A DNA stretch of 10,390 nucleotides, taken from an uncultured Collinsella sp. (GTDB lineage: Bacteria > Actinomycetota > Coriobacteriia > Coriobacteriales > Coriobacteriaceae). Location of the stretch: contig URZJ01000052.1 in NCBI GenBank assembly GCA_900552395.1, forward strand, positions 1 to 10,390. Direction: 5' to 3'. The position numbers were made by a program, and so were the translations under genes. A model generated the notes under the pieces. That model had not been told where the DNA came from and searched no databases. It saw only the letters and a list, made by a program, of their open reading frames with translations. This document shows, in pieces, positions 1 through 6,352 of this stretch (the first letter of the stretch is position 1; each line of letters opens with the position of its first letter).

Positions 1-431
1 CTTGCCGCGTGATGAGCGCTATCCAGATGAACGAGATCTGCGAGCCCTATATTCGTCGCCGCGCTATCAACCATCTGTCCAAGGGCAACGTCGTCATCTT
101 CGCTGCCGGTTCGGGCAATCCGTACTTTACGACCGACACCGCCGCGGCTCTTCGTGCGTGCGAGATCGGCGCCGAGATTCTGATTAAAGCCACCAAGGTT
201 GACGGCATCTACGACAAGGATCCCGTCAAGTGCGCCGATGCCGTCCGTTTTGACAAGATTACCTATCACGAGGTTCTCGTCCGCGGTCTGCAGGTTATGG
301 ATTCCACGGCTACGGCACTGTGCCAGGATAACCGTATGCCGATTTTGGTCCTCAACATCGATGGCGAGGACACCGTCAAGCGCGCGCTCGCGGGTGAGCC
401 CGTCGGCACGCTCGTCTATCAGGAGGATTAA
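1..431 (+). CDS. pyrH: UMP kinase (uridylate kinase), C-terminal part, 5' end outside window
   Basis: UMP kinase phosphorylates UMP to UDP with ATP in the cytoplasm, the step that feeds UTP and CTP synthesis. Only the last 140 or so residues are visible. The frame begins at base 3 and is open to the window edge, so the GTG at 9 and ATG at 12 are internal codons and not starts. What identifies it is the segment VVIFAAGSGNPYFTTDTAA (about bases 90-143), the conserved nucleotide-binding stretch of bacterial hexameric UMP kinases (amino-acid kinase fold), followed by KATKVDGIYDKDP and the C-terminal block ending GTLVYQED. These line up with the end of E. coli and Bacillus PyrH from memory. The stop is TAA at 429-431. 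The frr ribosome-binding site lies within its last codons, and frr starts 2 bases after the stop, so the two are probably translationally coupled. The upstream gene is not visible. Confidence 0.96.
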   Translation, partial: CRVMSAIQMNEICEPYIRRRAINHLSKGNVVIFAAGSGNPYFTTDTAAALRACEIGAEILIKATKVDGIYDKDPVKCADAVRFDKITYHEVLVRGLQVMDSTATALCQDNRMPILVLNIDGEDTVKRALAGEPVGTLVYQED

Positions 432-433
432 GC

Positions 434-970
434 ATGGCAGAGAACATCACCGCCCATATGGACAAGTCGCTCGAGTCCCTCAAGCATAACTTCTCCAAGG
501 TCCGTACCGGTCGCGCCAACGCCAACATTCTGTCCGACATCACCGTCGATTATTACGGTGTCCCCACGCCGGTCACGCAGGTTGCCGCCGTCAAGACCCC
601 CGAGGCTCACATGCTGCTCATCGAGCCGTGGGACAAGGCGCTCATCAACGCTATCGTCAAGGCCATCGGCGCTTCCGATCTGGGCATTACCCCCAACTCC
701 GATGGCACCGTCGTTCGTCTGCCGTTCCCGGCCCCCACTGAGGAGCGCCGTCGCGAACTCGTCAAGGAGTGCCGCGAGTACGCCGAGCAGGCCAAGGTGT
801 CTATCCGTAACATCCGTCGCGACTTCAACAACAAGCTCGAGCGCGATGAGGAGCTCACCGAGGACGATGTCCGTCGCGAGCAGGCCAAGGTCCAGAAGCA
901 CACCGATGAGTATGTCGCCAAGGTCGAGGAGCTTCTGAAGGAAAAAGAAGCCGAGGTCATGGAGATCTAA
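434..970 (+). CDS. frr: Ribosome recycling factor
   Basis: Ribosome recycling factor acts with EF-G (and IF3) in the cytoplasm to split post-termination 70S ribosomes. The 178-residue product is slightly shorter than the usual 185 or so and covers the whole family. The N-terminal helix (residues 1-28) carries FSKVRTGRANANIL, the best-conserved signature. The middle beta domain (about 30-104) includes YYGVPTPVTQVA, and the long C-terminal helices (about 105-178) carry VSIRNIRRDFNNKLERDEEL, an arginine-rich stretch that contacts 23S rRNA in known structures. The ATG start has a strong AGGAGG (421-426) 7 bases upstream, inside the end of pyrH. The frame ends TAA, and uppS begins one base later. 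The pyrH-frr order is one of the most conserved bacterial pairs. Nothing is missing or unusual in the protein. Confidence 0.97.
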   Translation: MAENITAHMDKSLESLKHNFSKVRTGRANANILSDITVDYYGVPTPVTQVAAVKTPEAHMLLIEPWDKALINAIVKAIGASDLGITPNSDGTVVRLPFPAPTEERRRELVKECREYAEQAKVSIRNIRRDFNNKLERDEELTEDDVRREQAKVQKHTDEYVAKVEELLKEKEAEVMEI

Positions 971-971
971 G

Positions 972-1766
972 GTGCAATACGACGAGCATAAACTGGTCGA
1001 GTACTTTGCCGACGCCCCTGCGGGCGTCGGTTTTTCCGACCTTGACCTCAATAACATTCCGCACCATATCTCGTGCATCATGGACGGCAACGGTCGTTGG
1101 GCCACGTCGCGCGGTCTTGCACGCACCGAGGGCCACAAGGCGGGTATCGTCTCGCTGCGCGAGATCATTACCGCCTGCGTGCGCCTGGGCGTCGACGTGC
1201 TTTCGGCCTATGCATTTTCGACCGAAAACTGGAATCGACCGCAGCACGAAGTCAACGTTCTGATGCACCTGTTTGCCAAGACGTTTATCGACGAGCTGCC
1301 GCTTCTGAAGCGCGAAAATGTGCGCGTAGTCTTTTTGGGTGATATTTCCGCGCTGCCCAAGAAGACCCGCGACGTCTTTGAGCGCGGCCTTGCCGAGTGC
1401 GCCGACCATACCGGTATGACGCTGGCGCTGGCCGTTAACTACGGTGCCCGTGCCGAGATCACCCGTGCTGTCCGCCAGATTGCACTTGATGCCGCCGCTG
1501 GTAAGATCGATCCCGCCGCTATCGACGATGATATGGTTGCTTCGCACCTGTACACCGCCGGTCTTCCCGATCCGGAGCTCGTGATTCGCACTTCTGGCGA
1601 GTTGCGCCTTTCGAACTACCTGCTGTGGCAGGTCGCCTATTCCGAGTTCTATGTCACCGATACCTATTGGCCCGACTTTGATCGTTGGGGCCTTGTCGAC
1701 GCCATTTTGGCCTATCAGGGTCGCGACCGAAGGTTTGGTGGACTGAGTAAGACCGAGGAGGCTTAA
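972..1766 (+). CDS. uppS: Isoprenyl (undecaprenyl) diphosphate synthase
   Basis: This is a cis-prenyltransferase that condenses isopentenyl diphosphate onto farnesyl diphosphate to make the C55 lipid carrier for peptidoglycan and teichoic or capsular polymers. It acts at the cytoplasmic face of the membrane. The product has 264 residues. Family blocks are all present: HHISCIMDGNGRWA (31-44, with catalytic Asp38), GHKAG (54-58), YAFSTENWNRP (80-90), LAVNYGARAEI (153-163), and RTSGELRLSNYLLWQ (206-220) followed by EFYVTD. The start is GTG at 972. GGAG at 961-964 lies 7 bases upstream, and no other in-frame ATG, GTG or TTG exists between there and the conserved core at residue 30. The first 28 or so residues are a variable leader. 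Their DNA contains a strong terminator-like hairpin (1009-1035, listed separately). Chain length (C55 or shorter) cannot be fixed from sequence alone. The context with cdsA, dxr and ispG supports cell-envelope lipid synthesis. Confidence 0.95.
   Translation: MQYDEHKLVEYFADAPAGVGFSDLDLNNIPHHISCIMDGNGRWATSRGLARTEGHKAGIVSLREIITACVRLGVDVLSAYAFSTENWNRPQHEVNVLMHLFAKTFIDELPLLKRENVRVVFLGDISALPKKTRDVFERGLAECADHTGMTLALAVNYGARAEITRAVRQIALDAAAGKIDPAAIDDDMVASHLYTAGLPDPELVIRTSGELRLSNYLLWQVAYSEFYVTDTYWPDFDRWGLVDAILAYQGRDRRFGGLSKTEEA
1009..1035 (+). terminator. Intrinsic-terminator-like hairpin inside uppS codons 13-22
   Basis: A perfect 9-bp GC-rich inverted repeat (CCGACGCCC, 1009-1017, with GGGCGTCGG, 1022-1030) closes a 4-base loop (CTGC). 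Five T's follow at once (1031-1035). This is the full architecture of a Rho-independent terminator. It sits in frame within uppS, 37 bases after its GTG start, and encodes part of the variable leader of the protein. It is seen directly in the sequence. A role as an attenuator or partial terminator between frr and the downstream lipid genes is inference. Translating ribosomes should suppress hairpin formation, so any termination would depend on how well uppS is translated. Chance occurrence in GC-rich coding DNA is the alternative. Confidence 0.55.
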
Positions 1767-1768
1767 TC

Positions 1769-2683
1769 GTGTCCGAACGTACCAAGGCATCCGCTCCCCA
1801 GGCGCCTACTTCCGCGAGGCCTGCGCGTAAGGCCGCCACTGCGGGAGCGCCTGCGGTGAAGAGCGGCTCCGGTTCTTGGCTGGCGGGCTTTATCACCCGT
1901 GCCGCCGCCGGTATCGTCTATGCCGTTGTCTTTATCCTGTGTCTGGTTTTGGGTATTGTGCCCACGGCCATCTTCGTGTCCGTCATGAGTGGTCTGTGCT
2001 GCTATGAGTTCTTCCGCATGACGAGGCTCGACGGCAAGGTTGCCAACGAGCGCCTTGGTATCGCTGCCGCCGTGCTCTTTCCGCTCTCGGCACTGGGCGA
2101 TTCGTTGCTGTTGAACGCCCTGCTGTTCGCTTTGATGCTTGCGGTTGGTATCTGGTATGTCTGGTCTCCGCGCACTCGCATCTCTGACGTTGCCGTGACG
2201 CTCATGGGCCCTATCTACACTGGCTTTATGCTGTCGGCTATCGTGCTGCTGCGCGATGCCGTGCCCGGTTTTGCCGGCGCCCTGCTTTCGGTGGGCGTTT
2301 GTGCGTCCCTTTGGGTCTCCGACTCGTTTGCCTACATCGTGGGCAGCCGCATCGGTAAGCATAAGATGGTCCCCAAGATCTCTCCCAAAAAGAGCTGGGA
2401 AGGCTTTGTCGGCGGCATTTTGGGCTCTGTCTTGATCTGGCTCATCCTGTGGGCGACGCACTTCTATAAGCTGAGCCTGCCCTATGCACTGCTGTGCGGC
2501 GTGGTCGTCTCCATCCTGGGCGTTATCGGCGACCTCATCGAATCGCGTATCAAGCGCGGTGTGGGCGTCAAAGATTCCGGTAATCTCATCCCGGGCCACG
2601 GCGGCATGCTCGACCGCAGCGATTCGCTCATCTTTGGCTGCATTACCGCACAGTTGCTGCTGATGATCGGAGGTGTGCTGTAA
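1769..2683 (+). CDS. cdsA: Phosphatidate cytidylyltransferase (CDP-diacylglycerol synthase)
   Basis: This integral membrane enzyme converts phosphatidic acid and CTP to CDP-diacylglycerol, the branch point for phosphatidylglycerol, cardiolipin and other phospholipids. The 304-residue product opens with a 35-residue Ala/Pro/Ser/Lys-rich hydrophilic tail, followed by multiple hydrophobic segments (first about 41-75, then several to the C-terminus). The family signature is in the C-terminal part: KHKMVPKISPKKSWEG (197-212) and then GDLIESRIKRG, with KDSGNLIPGHGGMLDRSDS ending at residue 286. Asp282 and Asp285 lie in the metal/CTP-binding motif. The start is GTG at 1769, chosen because AGGAGG (1756-1761) lies 7 bases upstream. 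It begins 2 bases after the uppS stop. Its TAA stop shares one base with the dxr ATG. The disordered N-terminal tail is longer than in many homologues, and its function is unknown. Confidence 0.95.
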   Translation: MSERTKASAPQAPTSARPARKAATAGAPAVKSGSGSWLAGFITRAAAGIVYAVVFILCLVLGIVPTAIFVSVMSGLCCYEFFRMTRLDGKVANERLGIAAAVLFPLSALGDSLLLNALLFALMLAVGIWYVWSPRTRISDVAVTLMGPIYTGFMLSAIVLLRDAVPGFAGALLSVGVCASLWVSDSFAYIVGSRIGKHKMVPKISPKKSWEGFVGGILGSVLIWLILWATHFYKLSLPYALLCGVVVSILGVIGDLIESRIKRGVGVKDSGNLIPGHGGMLDRSDSLIFGCITAQLLLMIGGVL

Positions 2684-3870
2684 TGTCCTTCCAGACGACG
2701 TATGGCCCCGATGGACGCCTTCGCGTTGCCATCCTGGGTTGTACGGGCTCTATCGGCACCCAGGCGCTCGATGTGTGCCGCCAGCATGCCGATCGCCTGC
2801 AGGTGACGGCGCTGTCCGTTAACTCCAGTACCTCCGAGCTCGTTGCCGCTGCCCGCGAGTTCTCGGTTCCGGCGGTTGCCGTGGCCGATGTCGATCATGG
2901 CGATGACGCCGTGCTGCAGGAGTTGCCCGAGGGAACGAAGCTCGGCGTTGGCGCGCAGGCGGTTTGCGAGCTCGCGCGTCGCGACGATGTCGACTGCGTG
3001 CTCGTCGCTATTGTGGGCGCCGCCGGTCTCGAGGCGAGCCATGCGGCCTTGACCTCGAATAAGCGCCTTGCCCTTGCCAACAAGGAGTCCCTCGTCGTCG
3101 GTGGCGACTTGCTTATGCCGTTGGCACAACCGGGCCAGCTTATTCCGGTCGACTCTGAGCATTCCGCCATCTACCAGTGCTATCTGGGGGAGAACCCGCG
3201 CGAGGCCCACTGCATTTGGCTCACCTGCTCGGGCGGTCCGTTCTTTGGCCGCACGCGCGACGAGCTCGATCGCGTGACGCGTGCCGATGCCCTCGCGCAT
3301 CCCACGTGGGCCATGGGTGCCAAGATCACCATTGACTCCGCCACCCTCATGAACAAGGGCCTGGAGCGCATTGAGGCCATGCATCTGTTTAACTGCGACC
3401 TCGATTTCATTAACGTGGTCGTGCAGCGTCAGTCCAAGATTCACTCTATGGTCGAGTTCGCCGACGGCTCCGTGATGGCGCATCTCGGTGCATCCGACAT
3501 GCGTATTCCCATCCAGTTCGCGTTCTCGTATCCCGAGCGTTGGGATACCCCGGCGCCTCGTATCGATTTCCGCGAGCTGGGGCAGCTCACGTTTGATGCT
3601 GCCGACATGGATACCTTCCGCTGTCTGGCGCTGGCCGAGCGTGCCGGCAAGACGGGTGGCACCATGCCGTGCGTGCTCAATGCCGCCAACGAGGTTGCCG
3701 TCGATGCCTTCCTGCACGATGGCTGCAGCTTTACCGATATCGATCGCATTGTGGAATCCTGCATGGACGCCCACGATATGCAGGCGGTCGATTCGTTTGA
3801 GCAGCTTCGCGACATCGATGCGTGGGCGCGTGAAAAGGCTGCGCAGGTGCTCGCCGCAACCCGTTCCTAA
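2683..3870 (+). CDS. dxr: 1-deoxy-D-xylulose 5-phosphate reductoisomerase
   Basis: Dxr catalyses the NADPH-dependent rearrangement and reduction of 1-deoxy-D-xylulose 5-phosphate to 2-C-methyl-D-erythritol 4-phosphate, the first committed step of the MEP isoprenoid pathway, in the cytoplasm. The product has 395 residues, normal for the family. The N-terminal Rossmann motif LGCTGSIG (18-25) binds NADPH. LANKESLV (131-138) and PVDSEHSAI (155-163) carry the metal ligands Asp157 and Glu159. SGGPF (183-187) and then KITIDSATLMNKGLERIEA (214-232) carry Glu228 and Glu231. HPTWAMG is the flexible catalytic loop region. The ATG start overlaps the cdsA TAA by one base, with GGAGG at 2669-2673 serving as ribosome-binding site, so translation is probably coupled to cdsA. 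It is the usual target of fosmidomycin. No key residue is missing. Confidence 0.97.
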   Translation: MSFQTTYGPDGRLRVAILGCTGSIGTQALDVCRQHADRLQVTALSVNSSTSELVAAAREFSVPAVAVADVDHGDDAVLQELPEGTKLGVGAQAVCELARRDDVDCVLVAIVGAAGLEASHAALTSNKRLALANKESLVVGGDLLMPLAQPGQLIPVDSEHSAIYQCYLGENPREAHCIWLTCSGGPFFGRTRDELDRVTRADALAHPTWAMGAKITIDSATLMNKGLERIEAMHLFNCDLDFINVVVQRQSKIHSMVEFADGSVMAHLGASDMRIPIQFAFSYPERWDTPAPRIDFRELGQLTFDAADMDTFRCLALAERAGKTGGTMPCVLNAANEVAVDAFLHDGCSFTDIDRIVESCMDAHDMQAVDSFEQLRDIDAWAREKAAQVLAATRS

Positions 3871-3894
3871 CCCATAAGGATTGCTTTTCGTTTT

Positions 3895-5256
3895 ATGGAT
3901 ACTGTTCTGAGCGTTCTCTCATCGGTCTTTTGGGGCCTGCTGATGCTTTCCGTCCTCGTGTTTTTGCACGAGGGCGGCCACTTTTTGGCGGCGCGTGCCT
4001 GCGGCGTCCGTGTGACCGAGTTCTTTTTGGGTCTGCCGTGCCGCTTTGACATCCATTACACGTCGCGTCGCATTGGAACCAAGTTTGGCGTGACCCCGCT
4101 GCTGCTGGGTGGCTACGCTGCCATCTGCGGTATGGATCCGACCGATGTTTCGTGCGCCGATCGCGTGCTCGCGGCTATCTATCGTCATGGTCGCGTGACC
4201 GTGGCCGACCTTGCTGTCGAGCTCGAACTTTCCGAGGAGGATGTGCTCGAGGCATGCGCCCTTTTGCTGGGCTGGGGCTCCATCGCGCCCTGGTATGAGG
4301 AAGGGGAGAAGCCCTCGCCGAGCTACTATCCCACCAAATATCAGACGTTGCCACGAGACACGGCAGGCTATACCACCTTTGATGGTCGCCGTTTCGATCG
4401 CGAACATGCGACTGCCGAGGGCGATGTGTGGGAGCTGCCGTGCGGCGAGGCCGAGTTCCTTGCGCAAGAACGCTCGCACACCTATCTTGGCCAAGGCTTT
4501 CTCAAGCGCGCCTTTATGCTGCTCGCAGGCATTATCGTCAATATCTTGACGGGTTTTTTGCTCCTTATGAGCATCTATTCCATTGCGGGTGTCACCGTGC
4601 CGATGGATACCAACGTGATCGGTCAGGTTGACGAGGGATCTATTGCCGCCAAGGCGGGTATCGAGGCCGGTGATGCGATCCTTTCGGTTGACGGTGTCTC
4701 ATGTTCTACTTGGATGGATGTCTACGATGCCATCGGCAAGGCTGCCGGTAAGGACGATATCGCCATCGAGTACGAGCGTGACGGCAAGCAGCATTCGACC
4801 ACGGTTGCGCTCAAAGAGGACGAGCGCCTAGGTGTGTATGCCTCTACGCAGGTGGTCCGTTTAGACCCCATCACGTCGGCTCGCCTGTCGTTCTCCTATG
4901 TCGTGCAGACAGCGGAGGGCGTGATGCGCCTGCTCCAGCCGCAGCATACGATGGAGATTCTCGATCAGTCCTCTTCGATCGTGGGTATTAGCGTTATGTC
5001 CTCACAGGCTGCTGCTGCCGGCCCTGCCGCGTTCCTTTCGTTTGCCGCCCTCATTTCGTTCTCGCTTGGCTTTATGAACCTGCTGCCCATCCCGCCACTC
5101 GATGGCGGCAAGCTAGTCATCGAGATCATTCAGAAGATTGCGGGCCGCGAGCTTCCGCTCAAGGTCCAGACGATTGTGAGCTATGTGGGCATCGCGCTCT
5201 TTGCGCTGCTGTTTGTCTATATGCTTCGTTCCGACATCCTTCGATTTATTCTGTAG
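3895..5256 (+). CDS. rseP: RseP/RasP-like site-2 protease (M50) with an inserted winged-helix-like segment
   Basis: This intramembrane zinc metalloprotease of the RseP/RasP/Rip1 family cleaves membrane substrates such as anti-sigma factors and signal-peptide remnants. The 453 residues read in order as follows. Transmembrane segment 1 carries the zinc site HEGGH (25-29). The membrane-associated beta loop ends LLLGGYAAICGMDP (69-82). An inserted hydrophilic region follows (about 83-200). Its first part, about 88-134, reads as a winged helix: helix RVLAAIYRHG, helix TVADLAVEL, helix SEEDVLEACALLLGWG, then a short wing. Transmembrane segment 2 retains Asn216. One PDZ domain covers about 240-310. 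The last membrane segments include NLLPIPPLDGG (395-405), where Asp403 is the third zinc ligand. E. coli RseP has two PDZ domains, so the similar total length hides a different layout. The ribosome-binding site is weak (AAGGA, 3876-3880, 14 bases before ATG). Known substrates cannot be inferred. Confidence 0.93.
   Translation: MDTVLSVLSSVFWGLLMLSVLVFLHEGGHFLAARACGVRVTEFFLGLPCRFDIHYTSRRIGTKFGVTPLLLGGYAAICGMDPTDVSCADRVLAAIYRHGRVTVADLAVELELSEEDVLEACALLLGWGSIAPWYEEGEKPSPSYYPTKYQTLPRDTAGYTTFDGRRFDREHATAEGDVWELPCGEAEFLAQERSHTYLGQGFLKRAFMLLAGIIVNILTGFLLLMSIYSIAGVTVPMDTNVIGQVDEGSIAAKAGIEAGDAILSVDGVSCSTWMDVYDAIGKAAGKDDIAIEYERDGKQHSTTVALKEDERLGVYASTQVVRLDPITSARLSFSYVVQTAEGVMRLLQPQHTMEILDQSSSIVGISVMSSQAAAAGPAAFLSFAALISFSLGFMNLLPIPPLDGGKLVIEIIQKIAGRELPLKVQTIVSYVGIALFALLFVYMLRSDILRFIL
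4141..4494 (+). other. Region of rseP encoding the inserted, winged-helix-like cytoplasmic segment
   Basis: These codons (residues about 83-200 of the protease) lie between the LGGY beta loop and transmembrane segment 2. By E. coli RseP topology this is the cytoplasmic face. Residues about 88-134 have the helix, helix-turn-helix, wing pattern of MarR/DtxR-like winged helices. The remainder (135-200) is polar, rich in Tyr, Pro, Glu and Arg, with no recognised motif. B. subtilis RasP also has extra sequence at this site, but I do not recall it being winged-helix-like. The fold assignment is from pattern only; DNA binding is not established. Confidence 0.55.
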
Positions 5257-5261
5257 GGGAG
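5255..5261 (+). promoter_or_regulatory. Ribosome-binding site fixing a TTG start for ispG
   Basis: AGGGGAG overlaps the rseP stop codon and lies 8 bases before TTG 5270, a normal spacing. The in-frame GTG at 5261 overlaps the motif itself and so cannot use it. Starts further upstream would add residues unlike IspG, encoded over the end of rseP. Confidence 0.75.
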
Positions 5262-5269
5262 TGTTTGGA

Positions 5270-6352
5270 TTGTCTTTATCCCATCCTTTGCCTCGCGAGC
5301 TGACGCGCTCCGTGCATGTGGGCGGCGTGCAGATCGGTGGCGGCGCGCCGGTGGTGGTCCAATCTATGACCTGCACCGATACCGCTGATGCCCAGGCAAC
5401 GCTTGCGCAAGTGTGCGCGTTGGCGCAGGCTGGCTGCGATATCGTGCGCGTGAGCGTGCCCTCCGAGGCCGCGCTTGAGGGCTTCCGCACCATCTGTGCC
5501 GAGTCTCCGGTGCCGATTGTCGCCGATATCCACTTTAACCATAAGCTCGCCATTGGTGCCGTTGAGGCCGGTGCCGCCAAGCTGCGCATCAATCCCGGCA
5601 ATATCGGCGATTGGGCCAAGGTTGACGCGGTGATCGATGCTGCGGGTGCCGCGGGCTGTGCGATTCGCATTGGCGTGAACGCGGGCTCGCTTGAGCAAGA
5701 TATTGCCGAGCGCAACGACCTCACGCAGCCCGAAAAGCTCGTGATGTCGAGCGAGCGCTTCGTCAAGCACTTTGAGGATCGCGGCTTTACGAGCATTGTG
5801 CTTTCGGCCAAGGCCCATAGCGTGCAAACGACGCTCGATACCTATCGAGCCCTGTCACGTGAGATTCCCCACGTTCCGCTTCACCTGGGCGTGACGGAGG
5901 CGGGGACCAAGCTTCAGGGCACCATCAAGAGCTCTGTAGGCTTGGGTATCTTGCTTTCCGAAGGCATCGGCGACACCATGCGTGTGTCGCTCACGGCCGA
6001 TCCGGTTGAGGAGCCGCCGGTCGCCTGGGGAATTCTACAGTCGCTGGGCCTGCGTCGCCGTGGTCCCGAGATTGTCTCGTGCCCCACGTGCGCCCGCTGC
6101 CAGGTTAACCTCATTCCCATCGCCGAGGAGGTCACCGAGCGGCTTAAGAACTATTCCGCGCCGCTTTCGATTGCCGTCATGGGATGTGCCGTTAATGGCC
6201 CCGGTGAGGCTTCTGATGCCGACCTGGGCGTTGCTTGCGGACGTGGTCAGGCCTTGCTCTTTTCGCATGGCCAGATCATTGGTAAAGTAGCTGAGGACCA
6301 AATTGTCGACGCGCTTATGGCAGAGGTCGACAAGCTTATTGAGGAGAAATAA
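5270..6352 (+). CDS. ispG: 4-hydroxy-3-methylbut-2-en-1-yl diphosphate synthase (flavodoxin/ferredoxin)
   Basis: IspG is a 4Fe-4S enzyme that reductively opens methylerythritol cyclodiphosphate to HMBPP, the penultimate MEP-pathway step, in the cytoplasm. The product has 360 residues from a TTG start, close to the usual 360-380. An upstream in-frame start at 5183 would give 389 residues but overlaps rseP and adds sequence unlike IspG. The TIM-barrel part begins RSVHVGGVQIGGGAPVVVQS and contains VRVSVPSE, VADIHFNHKLAI, KLRINPGNIG and IRIGVNAGSLE. The C-terminal cluster domain has SCPTCARC (Cys271, Cys274) and GCAVNGPGEA (Cys306, Glu313), matching the three cysteines and one glutamate that hold the cluster in known structures. 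Cys277 is an extra nearby cysteine. It starts 13 bases after the rseP stop and ends directly against proS. With dxr in the same operon it points to a complete MEP route elsewhere in the genome. Confidence 0.96.
   Translation: MSLSHPLPRELTRSVHVGGVQIGGGAPVVVQSMTCTDTADAQATLAQVCALAQAGCDIVRVSVPSEAALEGFRTICAESPVPIVADIHFNHKLAIGAVEAGAAKLRINPGNIGDWAKVDAVIDAAGAAGCAIRIGVNAGSLEQDIAERNDLTQPEKLVMSSERFVKHFEDRGFTSIVLSAKAHSVQTTLDTYRALSREIPHVPLHLGVTEAGTKLQGTIKSSVGLGILLSEGIGDTMRVSLTADPVEEPPVAWGILQSLGLRRRGPEIVSCPTCARCQVNLIPIAEEVTERLKNYSAPLSIAVMGCAVNGPGEASDADLGVACGRGQALLFSHGQIIGKVAEDQIVDALMAEVDKLIEEK

Noticed and set aside
9..14. GTG/ATG near the window start as a pyrH start
   Set aside because: The frame is open to the window edge, and UMP kinase needs about 100 more N-terminal residues, so these codons are internal.
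1306..1340. Possible hairpin (CGCG pairs) before a T-run inside uppS
   Set aside because: Only a 4-bp stem with a long loop and several bases before the T's; not distinguishable from chance.
1763..2599. A 278-codon - strand frame opposite cdsA
   Set aside because: Low-complexity, His/Gln/Asp-rich translation typical of the complement of a membrane-protein gene.
2482..3774. A 430-codon open frame on the - strand across cdsA and dxr
   Set aside because: Same antisense shadow effect; its composition is rich in His, Arg and Gly with no recognisable motif.
5183..5269. Longer ispG form starting at 5183
   Set aside because: It would overlap the last 74 bases of rseP and add 29 residues unlike IspG. 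The ribosome-binding site at 5255-5261 fits TTG 5270.
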